Shown here: positions 7,165-15,522 of the stretch, one piece after another
Layout of the letters: each line of letters begins with the position of its first letter
Position numbering within the stretch: position 1 is the stretch's first letter
Assembly (NCBI GenBank): GCA_934725535.1
Contig: CAKVBV010000044.1
Location: 1 to 21,119 of the forward strand
From: an uncultured Bacteroidales bacterium
GTDB taxonomy: Bacteria > Bacteroidota > Bacteroidia > Bacteroidales > Paludibacteraceae
Length of the DNA stretch: 21,119 nt
Direction: 5' to 3'
The notes under the pieces: generated by a model
Database searches by the model: none
What the model saw: the letters and a program-made list of their open reading frames with translations, nothing else
Told to the model about the DNA's origin: nothing
Position numbers and translations under genes: made by a program

Positions 7165-7168
7165 GCTT

Positions 7169-7223
7169 AATCACATACTAATCTCATACTAATCACATAC
7201 TAATCACATACTAATGTCATACT
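7169..7223. repeat. Five 11-bp tandem repeats in copy 1
   Basis: Units AATCACATACT, AATCTCATACT, AATCACATACT, AATCACATACT, AATGTCATACT with no spacers. The spacing of 11 bp is close to one helical turn, so a protein bound to each would sit on one face of the DNA. Confidence 0.9.
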
Positions 7224-7253
7224 CTTAACCCGATATTAACTCGGGTTAAGAGT
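7221..7253. repeat. Perfect 13-bp inverted repeat in copy 1
   Basis: ACTCTTAACCCGA (7221-7233) and TCGGGTTAAGAGT (7241-7253) around TATTAAC. In copy 2 the same element has one mismatch in the stem. It could be a hairpin or a dimeric binding site. Confidence 0.85.
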
Positions 7254-7289
7254 GGTAATCGGTAATGGTTAATAGTTAATGTGCTTTTT

Positions 7290-7310
7290 GACGACGCGAG
7301 CCGCGTCGTC
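7290..7310. repeat. Dispersed 21-nt hairpin, copy B
   Basis: Identical to 2227-2247, preceded by TTTTT and followed by TCCCAAC. It lies inside the 203-bp repeat. Confidence 0.9.
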
Positions 7311-7449
7311 TCCCAACTAAAACCGCGCTGCCCCACAAATATGGTTGCAATGGAGATGTTTTTGAGTTGCATACACGCCAATTGTTGTTTCAAAAAAGAA
7401 AATTACCCTATTTTTGCGATTATGCAACTGACAAATGAGCGTCGAATAG

Positions 7450-7457
7450 TACCTTTG
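7450..7457 (+). promoter_or_regulatory. Possible -7 box upstream of the surface-protein pair
   Basis: TACCTTTG matches TAnnTTTG, but the position 20 bp upstream has no TTTG (ACTG at 7427-7430 is the nearest); a TTTG lies 33 bp away. It would give a leader of about 115 nt before ATG 7581, holding a 19-codon frame and the G-tract hairpin. Confidence 0.4.
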
Positions 7458-7468
7458 CCGCCCCAAAA

Positions 7469-7528
7469 ATGAAGAGCTATCTGCAATTGGTGCAGTTGGA
7501 ATTAAAATATATAAATAGGGGGGGGTAA
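7469..7528 (+). CDS. Possible 19-residue leader peptide or gene remnant
   Basis: ATG 7469 opens a frame encoding MKSYLQLVQLELKYINRGG, closed by TAA 7526-7528 directly after the G8 tract. It begins 11 nt after a TAnnTTTG box. Any change in the G-tract length would alter its C-terminus. The first residues faintly recall thymidylate synthase N-termini (MKQYLEL), which would make it a remnant, but that is too short to trust. Confidence 0.2.
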   Translation: MKSYLQLVQLELKYINRGG

Positions 7529-7548
7529 ATGTAGAGTCGTTACTCCCC
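7518..7548 (+). promoter_or_regulatory. G8 tract forming a leader hairpin
   Basis: Eight G residues (7518-7525) are followed by TAA; GGGGGGTAA (7520-7528) can pair with TTACTCCCC (7540-7548) with one G-U pair and an 11-nt loop. It lies 33 nt before the start of the small membrane protein. Such a G tract is prone to slippage, and the hairpin could affect translation or elongation. Confidence 0.5.
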
Positions 7549-7580
7549 GGATAAAAATTGTGTTTAGGAAATAAGAGATT

Positions 7581-7970
7581 ATGGACTATTCAATACGAGA
7601 GAACCCGACTCCCGTTAGTCACTCGACCCAGACAACCATGTACTACACGCCTTATGATGCCATGTATGGAGAGACCGTATATGACCGTGCGCCATTGAAT
7701 ATGGACAACGGCGATTGGTGTGCGGTGATAGCGCCCGACTATCTGCGGGCGAATGGGACGACCTCGTTTATAGAGATTAGCGGGCAAGTGTTTGACAATG
7801 TGCGTTATGAGGAGACAGAGACACTTTATTATCAGATGCGCAGGGCGCGTCCGACCGACCCCGCCGTGGGCGAGTTGATGCCGGTGGGGGACGGCGTGAT
7901 GCCGATGTTGGTGTGCGCGATGGCTTGTATAATACTGATATACAGAAAGAAAAGAGTAAGACAACAATGA
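7581..7970 (+). CDS. Small tail-anchored membrane protein, unknown function
   Basis: The 129-residue product has no N-terminal signal peptide. Its body (1-95) is polar and rich in Tyr, Asp and Glu. The C-terminus reads PVGDG (101-105), then a hydrophobic segment (about 106-121, MPMLVCAMACIILIY), then RKKRVRQQ. A short motif, one membrane span and a basic end is the layout of known C-terminal sorting signals, but also of simple tail anchors. An in-frame TAA lies 9 nt before ATG 7581, so the start is firm. Its stop overlaps the start of the giant secreted protein (ATGA), so the two are translationally coupled and likely work together. I do not recognise a family. Confidence 0.75.
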   Translation: MDYSIRENPTPVSHSTQTTMYYTPYDAMYGETVYDRAPLNMDNGDWCAVIAPDYLRANGTTSFIEISGQVFDNVRYEETETLYYQMRRARPTDPAVGELMPVGDGVMPMLVCAMACIILIYRKKRVRQQ

Positions 7971-10900
7971 AAACGACAAAGATATGGCTCGTTGCGTGTG
8001 CAATGAGTGTGATGACGATATGCCCGATGGCAGCCCAACAGCGCGGATGCGTGTTGGCAGGTGATACGGTACGTGTGGAAACCGCTAACGGTTCGTTGTG
8101 GCACATAGCGGGTGCGGGTAGCGACGGTGTGCGTTGCCGCAATGTGGCTACCGGCAAGTGGCTGCGCGTGGAGAAAGACGGGGTGCGGGCGATAGTGAGT
8201 ATGACGGACAGTGTGATGTCGTCGGTGCTGCGTGTGGCGGCAACAGAAGGAGACTATACGACCGAGCATCGTGCAGGAGTGTACCCGACGGTGCGTGTGG
8301 ACGGTGCGGATTACTATCTGAATCCGGCACAGAGAGGAGACGGCGTGTGGCAGTTGCGGGAGCAGCGTCCAGAGCAGTCCATAGCAGTGGAGCAGTGGTC
8401 GTACAGGCACAGTATTACAACCGATTGGCGTGTGTCGTCGGAGCATATTGTCTTTGCGTGGGCAGGCTCTGACGCAGAGGCTCAAAGGCAGAAGACGGTG
8501 TTGCGCTATTGGGCGCGTGTGACGGACAGCACCTATTATTACAGCAGGGCTGACGGCAGGCGGCAGGCGGTGCAAGTGCGTGTGGTAACGGACGGCAACA
8601 CGTTGCGCGAGGTGTACGGGATAGAGCCGCAAGTGGAGTGGCTATCACAGCAGGAGCCGTATAGTGCGGTCTCCACGTTGCGCGGTTCCGCCCCTGTGGC
8701 AGACCCTTACGGCTGGACATTGACGCTGACTCCGCAAGGGAAGAGTCCGATGGACGTGAAGCGCAATGACGAGTATGCGGATTTGGCGGACACGTTGCAG
8801 ATGTCTCTCACCCGTGACGGACAGGAGATAGCAACAGCAAGCACCCGGGTGGTGCGCAAGGCGTATCACTATTCCGATGACAACCGGTTGATTGCAAACA
8901 TCGAAGTGAAGAACAGTATGTTTGGTGCCACAGATCATCTGACCAAACGCATCACTCCGGCACTCACCCTGCTCACGGGCAGGCAACTATACGATGCAGA
9001 GCATACGCTCGTGGGCGGCGATACGCAGACACAGGTGCTTTCGTTGGGCGACCTCAATGCCCCGCGTGCAAGTGTGGTGGACGAGACAGGGAAGGCTGCG
9101 GACTGGCTGCAAGTGGCGGTGAATACAGATGATAACTCGCTGGTTGCTACGGTAGTGCCCAACACGGACACCCAGTCCCGTTCGGCGCAGATAGTGCTGT
9201 CGGACGCGGGCGAGGAAGTGGCATCGGTGGCGGTAACACAAGCAGCCAAAGCCTCGACAGTGGTGGCAAAACTGATACACCAAGCCGGCGTGGGCAACCG
9301 AATGATGGGGATTGAGGTGGGCGAAGACGAGATACAGCCGGTCTATACGGCAGAGAAGACATACTACTATTCTTCCGGTGAGTGGTTGCATCTCGTAGCG
9401 CAAACGACTACTTTCTTCGGCTATCAACGCTGGTATGATTACAAGACAGGCAAGGACCCTGTCTTTCCCCGTGCGGAGGGTGATACAGAGGATGCTACCG
9501 TATGGGCAAAGCCTCCTCGCGGAGGGACAAACGATGCTACCGGTAGTTTGTTCAACGCTATCAACACAGACTTTGAGAACTCGCAAGGACTATATGCTAT
9601 ACATGGTGACGGTCTGCCCGCTCCTAACCGCATGGGCGTTTATGGACCTCAGTTGGTGGGTTGGAATTCCGACACGGTGCGCCGCACTATAGCCTGCGAC
9701 TTCAGTATGTATGCAGACTATGAGGTGAAGAAAGATGCTGACGGCAACCTGCTCTCAGTAAAAGAACCTACGTTGTCGTACCGCCAGTTGTTCCATTTGC
9801 GTCCCGCAGCAGATATGGCAAAGCAGTTGGCAGCATGTAGTGAAAGCACGGGAAAATACTTGGAGGAATACCATTATGTGGCTCCCGTAGGCACACCTAT
9901 ATATATCAATACACAGTATGCCCACTGCTATTTCACAGACTTTGAGACCGAGTATGGGTATTATTTCTATGGTACAGACGGCTATTTATGGCGTGTCAGT
10001 CTGGACGACCGCTACAACTATTACCCTTACGCCCATGTGAAATGGTATCAGGATGATACGGAAATGACACCGTCTTACGTAACCTCGGACGGGACATTAG
10101 GTTATAAAAACAAGTTGGACTATGTGGCGGTAACTTCGGACAAGGCGGGTGTGGTAACCTATACGGTGCGCATTCCCAAGTACCAGTATGCCAAGTACTC
10201 CAATTCGGGGGCAGCAGAGACCAAACAGGTGCTGGAGGAAGATATACTCTTGGCACGCTTTGTGGTGGATTACAAAGACCGGAGTGAATGCGGACCTGCC
10301 CAAGTGCTGAATAGCGATACGGGGTTTGACGACCAATACGACTTGCTGGCACTGCAAGACTTCAACTATGACGTTCCCTGTACCCAAGCAGTGCGTTTCT
10401 ATGACAAACCGCGTGCATGGGATAAGTCTTCGTATGCGTTCTGCTATACCAACAGGAGCGGCTTGCAGTGGTATCGTAATTATCCGCAGACTATGCATGG
10501 CAATTCCTTCCCCTCGTTCAATGAGTTCTCCATAGTAAATAAAGTGGTGCCGGACGGTAACCTCAATTGGGTGTATGAGCAAGAGCAGCGGGGAGGAGCG
10601 GAGAACGGGTACTGCCTTTATGTGGACGGCGGCAAATCAGCGGGATTGGTGGCCACGGTGGATATTGATACGGTGCTTTGCGCACAGCAGAAAGTATATT
10701 GTTCGTTTTGGGTGTGTGATGTTACCCCTCTCTCTCAAAAACAGTACACCAAGCCTGTTATGGTCTGCGTGGTGCAAGGTCGTCACTCGTCGGGCACGGA
10801 CACCGAGTGGCACGATGTGGAGACATTCAACTCCGGCGAGTTGCCCCACGACCAAGCCGGTTGGAAACATATATTCTTTCCGCTTGAGAGCGATGACAAT

Positions 10901-13900
10901 TATGAAGAGGTGCGGCTTAATATATACAATTTTGCCTCAAGTACTGCCGCCAACGACTTCCTCATTGACGATGTGGCACTCTATGCCACCAAGAACCCGC
11001 TGGCTGCCTATCAGGCACTGACATCCTGCTCCAACGACGACCGCGATGTAGCGGTCATACGCATCGACTATACCAACCTCCCCGAGTCGTGGGCGCATAC
11101 CGAGGTCTATTACCAGGTCTTTAACGCCACCGACAAGACGGCCGTTACCACCAACTACCTCCACCATGCTGCCAACACCCATGGTACCATCACCATTCCC
11201 TGCCACGACTACGACCCTACCGATGCGGACAAGACGGGACACGTGCTGACAGACGATGAGAGCGGCTTGGTGCATGAGTCATTGGCGGCTTTTGTGGAGG
11301 AGTTGTATTCCTACACCGACGAAGACGCTGTGTTGAAAGGCTACGTCAAGCACGACGGAGACAACCACTACACCATGTACGTGGGGCATATCTTCACCCA
11401 AAGCGATGAGACCGATGGTACACTCAACCGCAGCAAGACCTACGAGATACGCCTTGCACGCAGCGAAGATGACCTCGGCGACGACCTCTGCTCCTACCGC
11501 ACACCACTGCCTATATACGACCGGACAAGCGTCAGCATTACCGACATCGACGGCAGCGTGCAGAGCGGAAACGTCTGTGCCAACGCACTCTATCAGATGA
11601 ATGTACTGGTATCCAAATCCGTAACCGAAGGCACACAGGTACTCAAAGTGTCTGCCCCTGCCGTAGCCGACTGGCTGGTGGCGTATGACTTCGACGACAT
11701 CTTCGCCACCGGCACAGAGACACGAGGTGCATCGGAGCGCGAGGAAGCAGACGACAAGTTCCTCGACAAATACGGCTATACCCGCGGTGAAGTATCGGAT
11801 GCCATGGCGGATATGCGCCGCTTGCCCGAACCGGAGCAGCCCAATGCCAACTACGCCATCACCCGTATCGCCGACCTGAAACGCGATGCCTTTGTGCGCG
11901 ATGCCAACTATGACATCATCATCTCCCTCTACCAACGGGGACTGCTCCGCCTGTCGGAAAGCAGCCGCAGTGTCTATCTCCGCTCCGAAGAGACGGCACG
12001 CTATTGGATTTACCCCATCACGGGGACGGTAACCACCACATACAGCAGCCGCAGTCTCACCCTTGAGGTCTGCAACGAACCCGTCTTTGCCCTTGTACAG
12101 GCGCAGAGCAGCAACGAACTGCTCACACTCGGACCCGTACAGCACGGCGCACTCACCGACGAACAGCGCAACCTCATTCCCGCCGTGCGTGTCAATCGTC
12201 AGCAGGCCAACACCGCATTCTCAGTGCCCGTCAGCGATATGCAGAACGTCACACTCGCCACGGAGGACTGTCAGATAGTGCTATCCGACGACCCTGCCGT
12301 CACGGGCAAGACGCTCACCTATACCCCCGAATACAAGGACAATGCCATCACCTTCACCCCCAACACTGCCGGCACCACGCTGCAAGTGGGCTATGAATAC
12401 ACCATCCGTGTGGGAATGACCGCCACCTCGTCCGACAACGCCGGCTGCGAGAGCAACGCCTACTTCACCGTCCTCGTGCTGCCCGACACGGTCGTCTGGT
12501 CGCCTTCGCACAGCACCGAGTGGGGCGAAGACAGCAACTGGCGGGCAGTCATCGGCGGCAGGATTCAGTCGTGGGGCTATGCACCGCTGCGGACCATGGT
12601 AGCCATCGTGCCGCAGCAGGACAGCGACGCCCTCTACCCCGTCATCACCACCCGCAACCTCAACCCGCTCGATGCCAACTACACCCCGCAGGCGTGCAGC
12701 GCACTACGCCTGCACAAAGGGGCGAAACTGCAAAACCAGCACCTGCTCGCCTACGACTCTGTCTTCGTCGATATGCCGCTCCGCTCCGCACGGTGGTACT
12801 CCATGTCCGCACCGCTGCAAGACATGGTCTCCGGCGACTTCTTCATTCCCTACGATGCCGACGGCAGCAACATCGAATCCGACCTCGACTTCACCGTCAG
12901 CCCCTACCATGGCAACCGCAAGGGCAGCAGTGCCTACGCTTTCTGGCTGTCGTACTACAACCGCAGTGTCACCATGCTCAACCAGAACCCCGACAACGAC
13001 CGCGACTCCGTCTCCACCAACATCGAGGTGTTTGCCAAGTCCAACTCACTGGCGGAGAGCCTGGCACCCGGGCAGGGCTTCCAAGTGCTCGGCTACGGAC
13101 CGGGCGATGACGGTGAGAACCTCGTGATACGCCTGCCCAAACCCGACAACGTGTACTACTATTTCAATCCCGACGGCTCACAAAGCAACCGCCACGAGGT
13201 CATCAACCGCAACCGCACAGGGCGTCTCGCCTACCCCGAGACCACCGGCAACGGCACCATGACCATCACCCTCACCAACGAGAAGGAGAGCCGCCATTTC
13301 CTCTTTGGCAACCCCACCATGGCATACATCGACATGCAGGCGTTCTTTGCCGATAACAACTTGGTAGAGAGCAGTTTCCGCTACATCGACGGCTCCTCGT
13401 GGAAGACCGTCACACCCTCTACCGCCACCACCGCGGCAGAACGTTTCGTAGCACCCATGCAGTCTGTCCTGCTCACTGCCAAGACCGCCGCTACCTCGCT
13501 CGCACTCACTCTCAGCGATAGTCATCTGGCTGCCACCAACACAGGCACGTCCAACGCCTCTGCCATCGCACCGCGGCGTATGCAAAGCGCATTCTATACC
13601 CCGCAAATTGCTGATAACGAGGTGATGAACATCACCGCCTGCAACGCTTCCGCAGCCGCTTACGTGGCGTTGGCAGTACAGAACACCGCCACCAATGCCT
13701 GTGAGGAGGGCGAAGATGTGCCTTTCACGTCCACTTCCACCACGCCGCTCAACCTCTACACCCTCGCGGGCACACAAGCCCTCATGGCAGACACGCGCTA
13801 TGGCATCAGCACCGTCCCCCTCGGCTTCGTCATATCCGGCGAACAGGACACGCAAGGGCAATACCTCTACCGCACCGACAGTCTCACACTCGCCTTTCGG

Positions 13901-14341
13901 CTCACCGCCAATTGGAGCGACGAGTGTTACCTGTGCGATGCGCTCACGGGCACACGCACCCGCATTGCCAACGACACCGAAATCCGTATCGCCACCCCTG
14001 CTGACCACCAACTGCGCTACTACATCCAAGGCTCGTACCGCGAACCCTCAGGTCCCGATACCCCCACCAACAACACGGACACCCCTACCCTCTCGTCTCT
14101 CAACGGGCAACAACTCGTGGCTCTCTCCAACAGCCCCGCTAGCGTAACCGTGATAGCCACCGGCGATATTCGCGACCTCCGTGCCTACGACCTCACAGGA
14201 CGCACCCTGCTCCACCTCCACAGCGACGCACCACACGCCTTGGGAGCCGTGGTTACAACGCACATCCCGTCGGGAATGGCTGTGATAGAAGGTACACTGC
14301 AATCAGGTGAGAAGGTCAAAACAAAAGTCATCGTACAATAA
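7967..14341 (+). CDS. Giant secreted T9SS surface protein
   Basis: A 2124-residue protein. I chose ATG 7967 because it begins with a signal peptide (1-23, MKTTKIWLVACAMSVMTICP then MAAQ) and overlaps the upstream stop; an earlier ATG at 7913 would bury this. A BACON-like domain lies at about 355-425 (DWLQVAV, then NTDTQSRSAQIVLSD and VAVTQAA). A jelly-roll-like region ends near residue 1010 (FLIDDVALYATK). A module starting DTVVWSPS with WGEDSNW lies near 1505-1525. A Pro/Thr/Asn-rich linker (about 2025-2040) leads to a T9SS type A sorting tail (2040-2124: LRAYDLTGRTLLHL, IPSGMAVI, VKTKVIVQ). It should be exported by the Sec and type IX systems and displayed on or released from the cell. No catalytic domain is recognised; adhesion or glycan binding is a guess. 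G/C usage on the coding strand changes from G-rich to C-rich near 10900. Confidence 0.88.
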   Translation: MKTTKIWLVACAMSVMTICPMAAQQRGCVLAGDTVRVETANGSLWHIAGAGSDGVRCRNVATGKWLRVEKDGVRAIVSMTDSVMSSVLRVAATEGDYTTEHRAGVYPTVRVDGADYYLNPAQRGDGVWQLREQRPEQSIAVEQWSYRHSITTDWRVSSEHIVFAWAGSDAEAQRQKTVLRYWARVTDSTYYYSRADGRRQAVQVRVVTDGNTLREVYGIEPQVEWLSQQEPYSAVSTLRGSAPVADPYGWTLTLTPQGKSPMDVKRNDEYADLADTLQMSLTRDGQEIATASTRVVRKAYHYSDDNRLIANIEVKNSMFGATDHLTKRITPALTLLTGRQLYDAEHTLVGGDTQTQVLSLGDLNAPRASVVDETGKAADWLQVAVNTDDNSLVATVVPNTDTQSRSAQIVLSDAGEEVASVAVTQAAKASTVVAKLIHQAGVGNRMMGIEVGEDEIQPVYTAEKTYYYSSGEWLHLVAQTTTFFGYQRWYDYKTGKDPVFPRAEGDTEDATVWAKPPRGGTNDATGSLFNAINTDFENSQGLYAIHGDGLPAPNRMGVYGPQLVGWNSDTVRRTIACDFSMYADYEVKKDADGNLLSVKEPTLSYRQLFHLRPAADMAKQLAACSESTGKYLEEYHYVAPVGTPIYINTQYAHCYFTDFETEYGYYFYGTDGYLWRVSLDDRYNYYPYAHVKWYQDDTEMTPSYVTSDGTLGYKNKLDYVAVTSDKAGVVTYTVRIPKYQYAKYSNSGAAETKQVLEEDILLARFVVDYKDRSECGPAQVLNSDTGFDDQYDLLALQDFNYDVPCTQAVRFYDKPRAWDKSSYAFCYTNRSGLQWYRNYPQTMHGNSFPSFNEFSIVNKVVPDGNLNWVYEQEQRGGAENGYCLYVDGGKSAGLVATVDIDTVLCAQQKVYCSFWVCDVTPLSQKQYTKPVMVCVVQGRHSSGTDTEWHDVETFNSGELPHDQAGWKHIFFPLESDDNYEEVRLNIYNFASSTAANDFLIDDVALYATKNPLAAYQALTSCSNDDRDVAVIRIDYTNLPESWAHTEVYYQVFNATDKTAVTTNYLHHAANTHGTITIPCHDYDPTDADKTGHVLTDDESGLVHESLAAFVEELYSYTDEDAVLKGYVKHDGDNHYTMYVGHIFTQSDETDGTLNRSKTYEIRLARSEDDLGDDLCSYRTPLPIYDRTSVSITDIDGSVQSGNVCANALYQMNVLVSKSVTEGTQVLKVSAPAVADWLVAYDFDDIFATGTETRGASEREEADDKFLDKYGYTRGEVSDAMADMRRLPEPEQPNANYAITRIADLKRDAFVRDANYDIIISLYQRGLLRLSESSRSVYLRSEETARYWIYPITGTVTTTYSSRSLTLEVCNEPVFALVQAQSSNELLTLGPVQHGALTDEQRNLIPAVRVNRQQANTAFSVPVSDMQNVTLATEDCQIVLSDDPAVTGKTLTYTPEYKDNAITFTPNTAGTTLQVGYEYTIRVGMTATSSDNAGCESNAYFTVLVLPDTVVWSPSHSTEWGEDSNWRAVIGGRIQSWGYAPLRTMVAIVPQQDSDALYPVITTRNLNPLDANYTPQACSALRLHKGAKLQNQHLLAYDSVFVDMPLRSARWYSMSAPLQDMVSGDFFIPYDADGSNIESDLDFTVSPYHGNRKGSSAYAFWLSYYNRSVTMLNQNPDNDRDSVSTNIEVFAKSNSLAESLAPGQGFQVLGYGPGDDGENLVIRLPKPDNVYYYFNPDGSQSNRHEVINRNRTGRLAYPETTGNGTMTITLTNEKESRHFLFGNPTMAYIDMQAFFADNNLVESSFRYIDGSSWKTVTPSTATTAAERFVAPMQSVLLTAKTAATSLALTLSDSHLAATNTGTSNASAIAPRRMQSAFYTPQIADNEVMNITACNASAAAYVALAVQNTATNACEEGEDVPFTSTSTTPLNLYTLAGTQALMADTRYGISTVPLGFVISGEQDTQGQYLYRTDSLTLAFRLTANWSDECYLCDALTGTRTRIANDTEIRIATPADHQLRYYIQGSYREPSGPDTPTNNTDTPTLSSLNGQQLVALSNSPASVTVIATGDIRDLRAYDLTGRTLLHLHSDAPHALGAVVTTHIPSGMAVIEGTLQSGEKVKTKVIVQ

Positions 14342-14364
14342 TATATAGTGCCCTCTATATATGA

Positions 14365-14398
14365 ACAGAGGTTGCCCGAGTGATTGGGCAACCTCTGT
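14365..14398. terminator. Terminator after the giant surface-protein gene
   Basis: A perfect 13-bp stem, ACAGAGGTTGCCC (14365-14377) with GGGCAACCTCTGT (14386-14398), loop GAGTGATT, 23 nt after the stop and 19 nt from the convergent stop of the DUF308 gene. There is no strong T tract on the plus side. Its outer part resembles the hairpin at 3901 after the other T9SS gene (both ACAGAG, then TGCCC). Confidence 0.8.
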
Positions 14399-14417
14399 GA
14401 TTCATTCTGCGGTCGTG

Positions 14418-15002
14418 TTATTTCACCTCTTCCGCGTCCACAAACCCGTAGCGGTCGTGCAGTTGTTTTAGTTTCTTCTCGAAGCGGTTGATACCGACCA
14501 CCTGAACCCAATAGCCCACACCGGCGATGATAATGCCCAGGCTGACAAGCACGGTCAGCGTCGTTGCACTCACAACAGGGCGGCAGAACCCGTAAATACC
14601 GAAAGCAGTTGCCAATACCCCGAACAAAAGCATAATCCACCAACAACGGAAACCTACCTTTTTGAAGTCAAAAGATTCGATGGCAATACGTATGCCCTCA
14701 AACAGGACGACAAAAGCAAAAACAAAAGGCAACGCTGCAGCAAGTGCAACGGGGTGAACAAGGAAATACACTCCCATCAATACCTGCAACAATGCGGACA
14801 GGAAAAGCAACCCGCTCTGCGGCAGAATGAGGTGCAACTTGCCCCAAGCGGCTAACTCACAGCAACCTGCGATAAGGAACATCAGTCCGAGCAACCATGC
14901 TACACTGAGCAGTGTCGAACCGGAATTGACAAGGCAGATAACGCCCAAAGCAACGAGTGCGATGCCTGCGATACACATCCAGATTTTAGTACTTGTTTTC
15001 AT
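14418..15002 (-). CDS. DUF308/HdeD-like integral membrane protein
   Basis: The 194-residue product is mostly hydrophobic with about six membrane segments arranged in three pairs, starting at WMCIAGIALVALGVICL and followed by LLSVAWLLGLMFLIAGCCEL. This is the HdeD/DUF308 layout of paired helices with Gly-rich turns. It ends in a basic, charged tail (NRFEKKLKQLHDRYGF). HdeD is linked to acid resistance in E. coli; the role here is unknown. It stands alone on the minus strand, inside the segment bounded by the inverted 203-bp repeats, with a 3' end convergent to the giant gene. No clear TAnnTTTG promoter is visible upstream. Confidence 0.8.
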   Translation of the reverse strand: MKTSTKIWMCIAGIALVALGVICLVNSGSTLLSVAWLLGLMFLIAGCCELAAWGKLHLILPQSGLLFLSALLQVLMGVYFLVHPVALAAALPFVFAFVVLFEGIRIAIESFDFKKVGFRCWWIMLLFGVLATAFGIYGFCRPVVSATTLTVLVSLGIIIAGVGYWVQVVGINRFEKKLKQLHDRYGFVDAEEVK

Positions 15003-15088
15003 AATGACGTCTATGTTTGCATTAAACTTTTGTAAAAGAAAAACAAATATCGTGCCATAGTCTGAGAAATGTCAGAATGGCACAGGTG

Positions 15089-15194
15089 TAAGTATCTGTA
15101 CCACATAGGCTAAGTGTCTGTACGGCATTGATTAAGCATACGTACAATATGGGTTAAGCATACGTACAATATGGGTTATACGTGCGTACGACTC
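15089..15194 (+). repeat. Degenerate 22-bp tandem repeat, about five units
   Basis: Units begin at 15089, 15111, 15133, 15155 and 15177. Units 3 and 4 are identical (TAAGCATACGTACAATATGG plus GT); units 1, 2 and 5 are diverged but keep TAAG/TATA at the start and a GTAC-centred core. The 22-bp period is two helical turns. It abuts copy 2 of the 203-bp repeat. There are no spacers, so this is not a CRISPR array. Confidence 0.85.
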
Positions 15195-15394
15195 AAAAAA
15201 CATCTCCATTGCAACCATATTTGTGGGGCAACGCGGTTTTATTTGGGAGACGACGCGGCTCGCGTCGTCAAAAAGCACATTAACTATTAACCATTACCGG
15301 TTACCACTCTTAACCCGAGTTAATATCGAGTTAAGAGTATGGCATTAGTATGTGATTAGTATGTGATTAGTATGATATTAGTATGTGATTAAGC
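15191..15394 (-). repeat. 203-bp dispersed repeat, copy 2 (inverted)
   Basis: The reverse complement matches 7165-7367 with six substitutions and one extra A. It contains the 21-nt hairpin (15249-15269), the 13-bp inverted repeat with one mismatch (near 15305-15338) and five 11-bp units (15336-15390). It lies between the DUF308 gene and the pyrE operon promoter. Together with 15003-15190 and 15395-15456 it fills the 520-bp gap; the last 60 bp hold nothing recognisable. Confidence 0.95.
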
Positions 15395-15456
15395 AAGGAA
15401 TAAGCAAGTTCCATTACCATTTTTGGTGCAGTTGCCATAGTAAAAGTAATAAACAT

Positions 15457-15488
15457 ATTGTGTATATGGAAAGAAAGTAGTACCTTTG
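15457..15488 (+). promoter_or_regulatory. Bacteroides-type promoter for the pyrE operon
   Basis: ATTG (15457-15460, 3 of 4 bases), 20 bp, then TACCTTTG (15481-15488). The ATG lies 34 nt further on. The spacer is nearly identical to that of the tRNA-Cys promoter. Confidence 0.75.
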
Positions 15489-15522
15489 TACGGTTTTAGT
15501 TATATTTGGCTAATCAGACGAT

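Larger units (their letters stand above)
7165..7367 (+). repeat. 203-bp dispersed repeat, copy 1
   Basis: This whole stretch recurs inverted at 15191-15394 with six substitutions and one 1-base indel. Its parts, in order: five 11-bp tandem units (7169-7223), a perfect 13-bp inverted repeat with 7-nt loop (7221-7253), short TAAT/GGTTAAT repeats, the 21-nt hairpin (7290-7310), then a unique stretch ending GGAGATG. It encodes no protein and has no transposase, terminal inverted repeats or clear target duplication, so its means of spread is unknown. It may be a non-autonomous element or a conserved intergenic module. Confidence 0.95.

Noticed and set aside
7169..7223. CRISPR array
   Set aside because: Units of 11 bp (and 22 bp at 15089) are directly adjacent with no unique spacers, and no cas gene is present.
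7832..8632. A 266-codon minus-strand frame, and others opposite the giant gene (11279-12145, 13178-14029)
   Set aside because: All are antisense to a continuous 2124-codon gene with signal peptide and sorting tail.
7165..15394. Composite transposon bounded by insertion sequences
   Set aside because: The 203-bp repeats encode no transposase and I see no terminal inverted repeats or target duplications.
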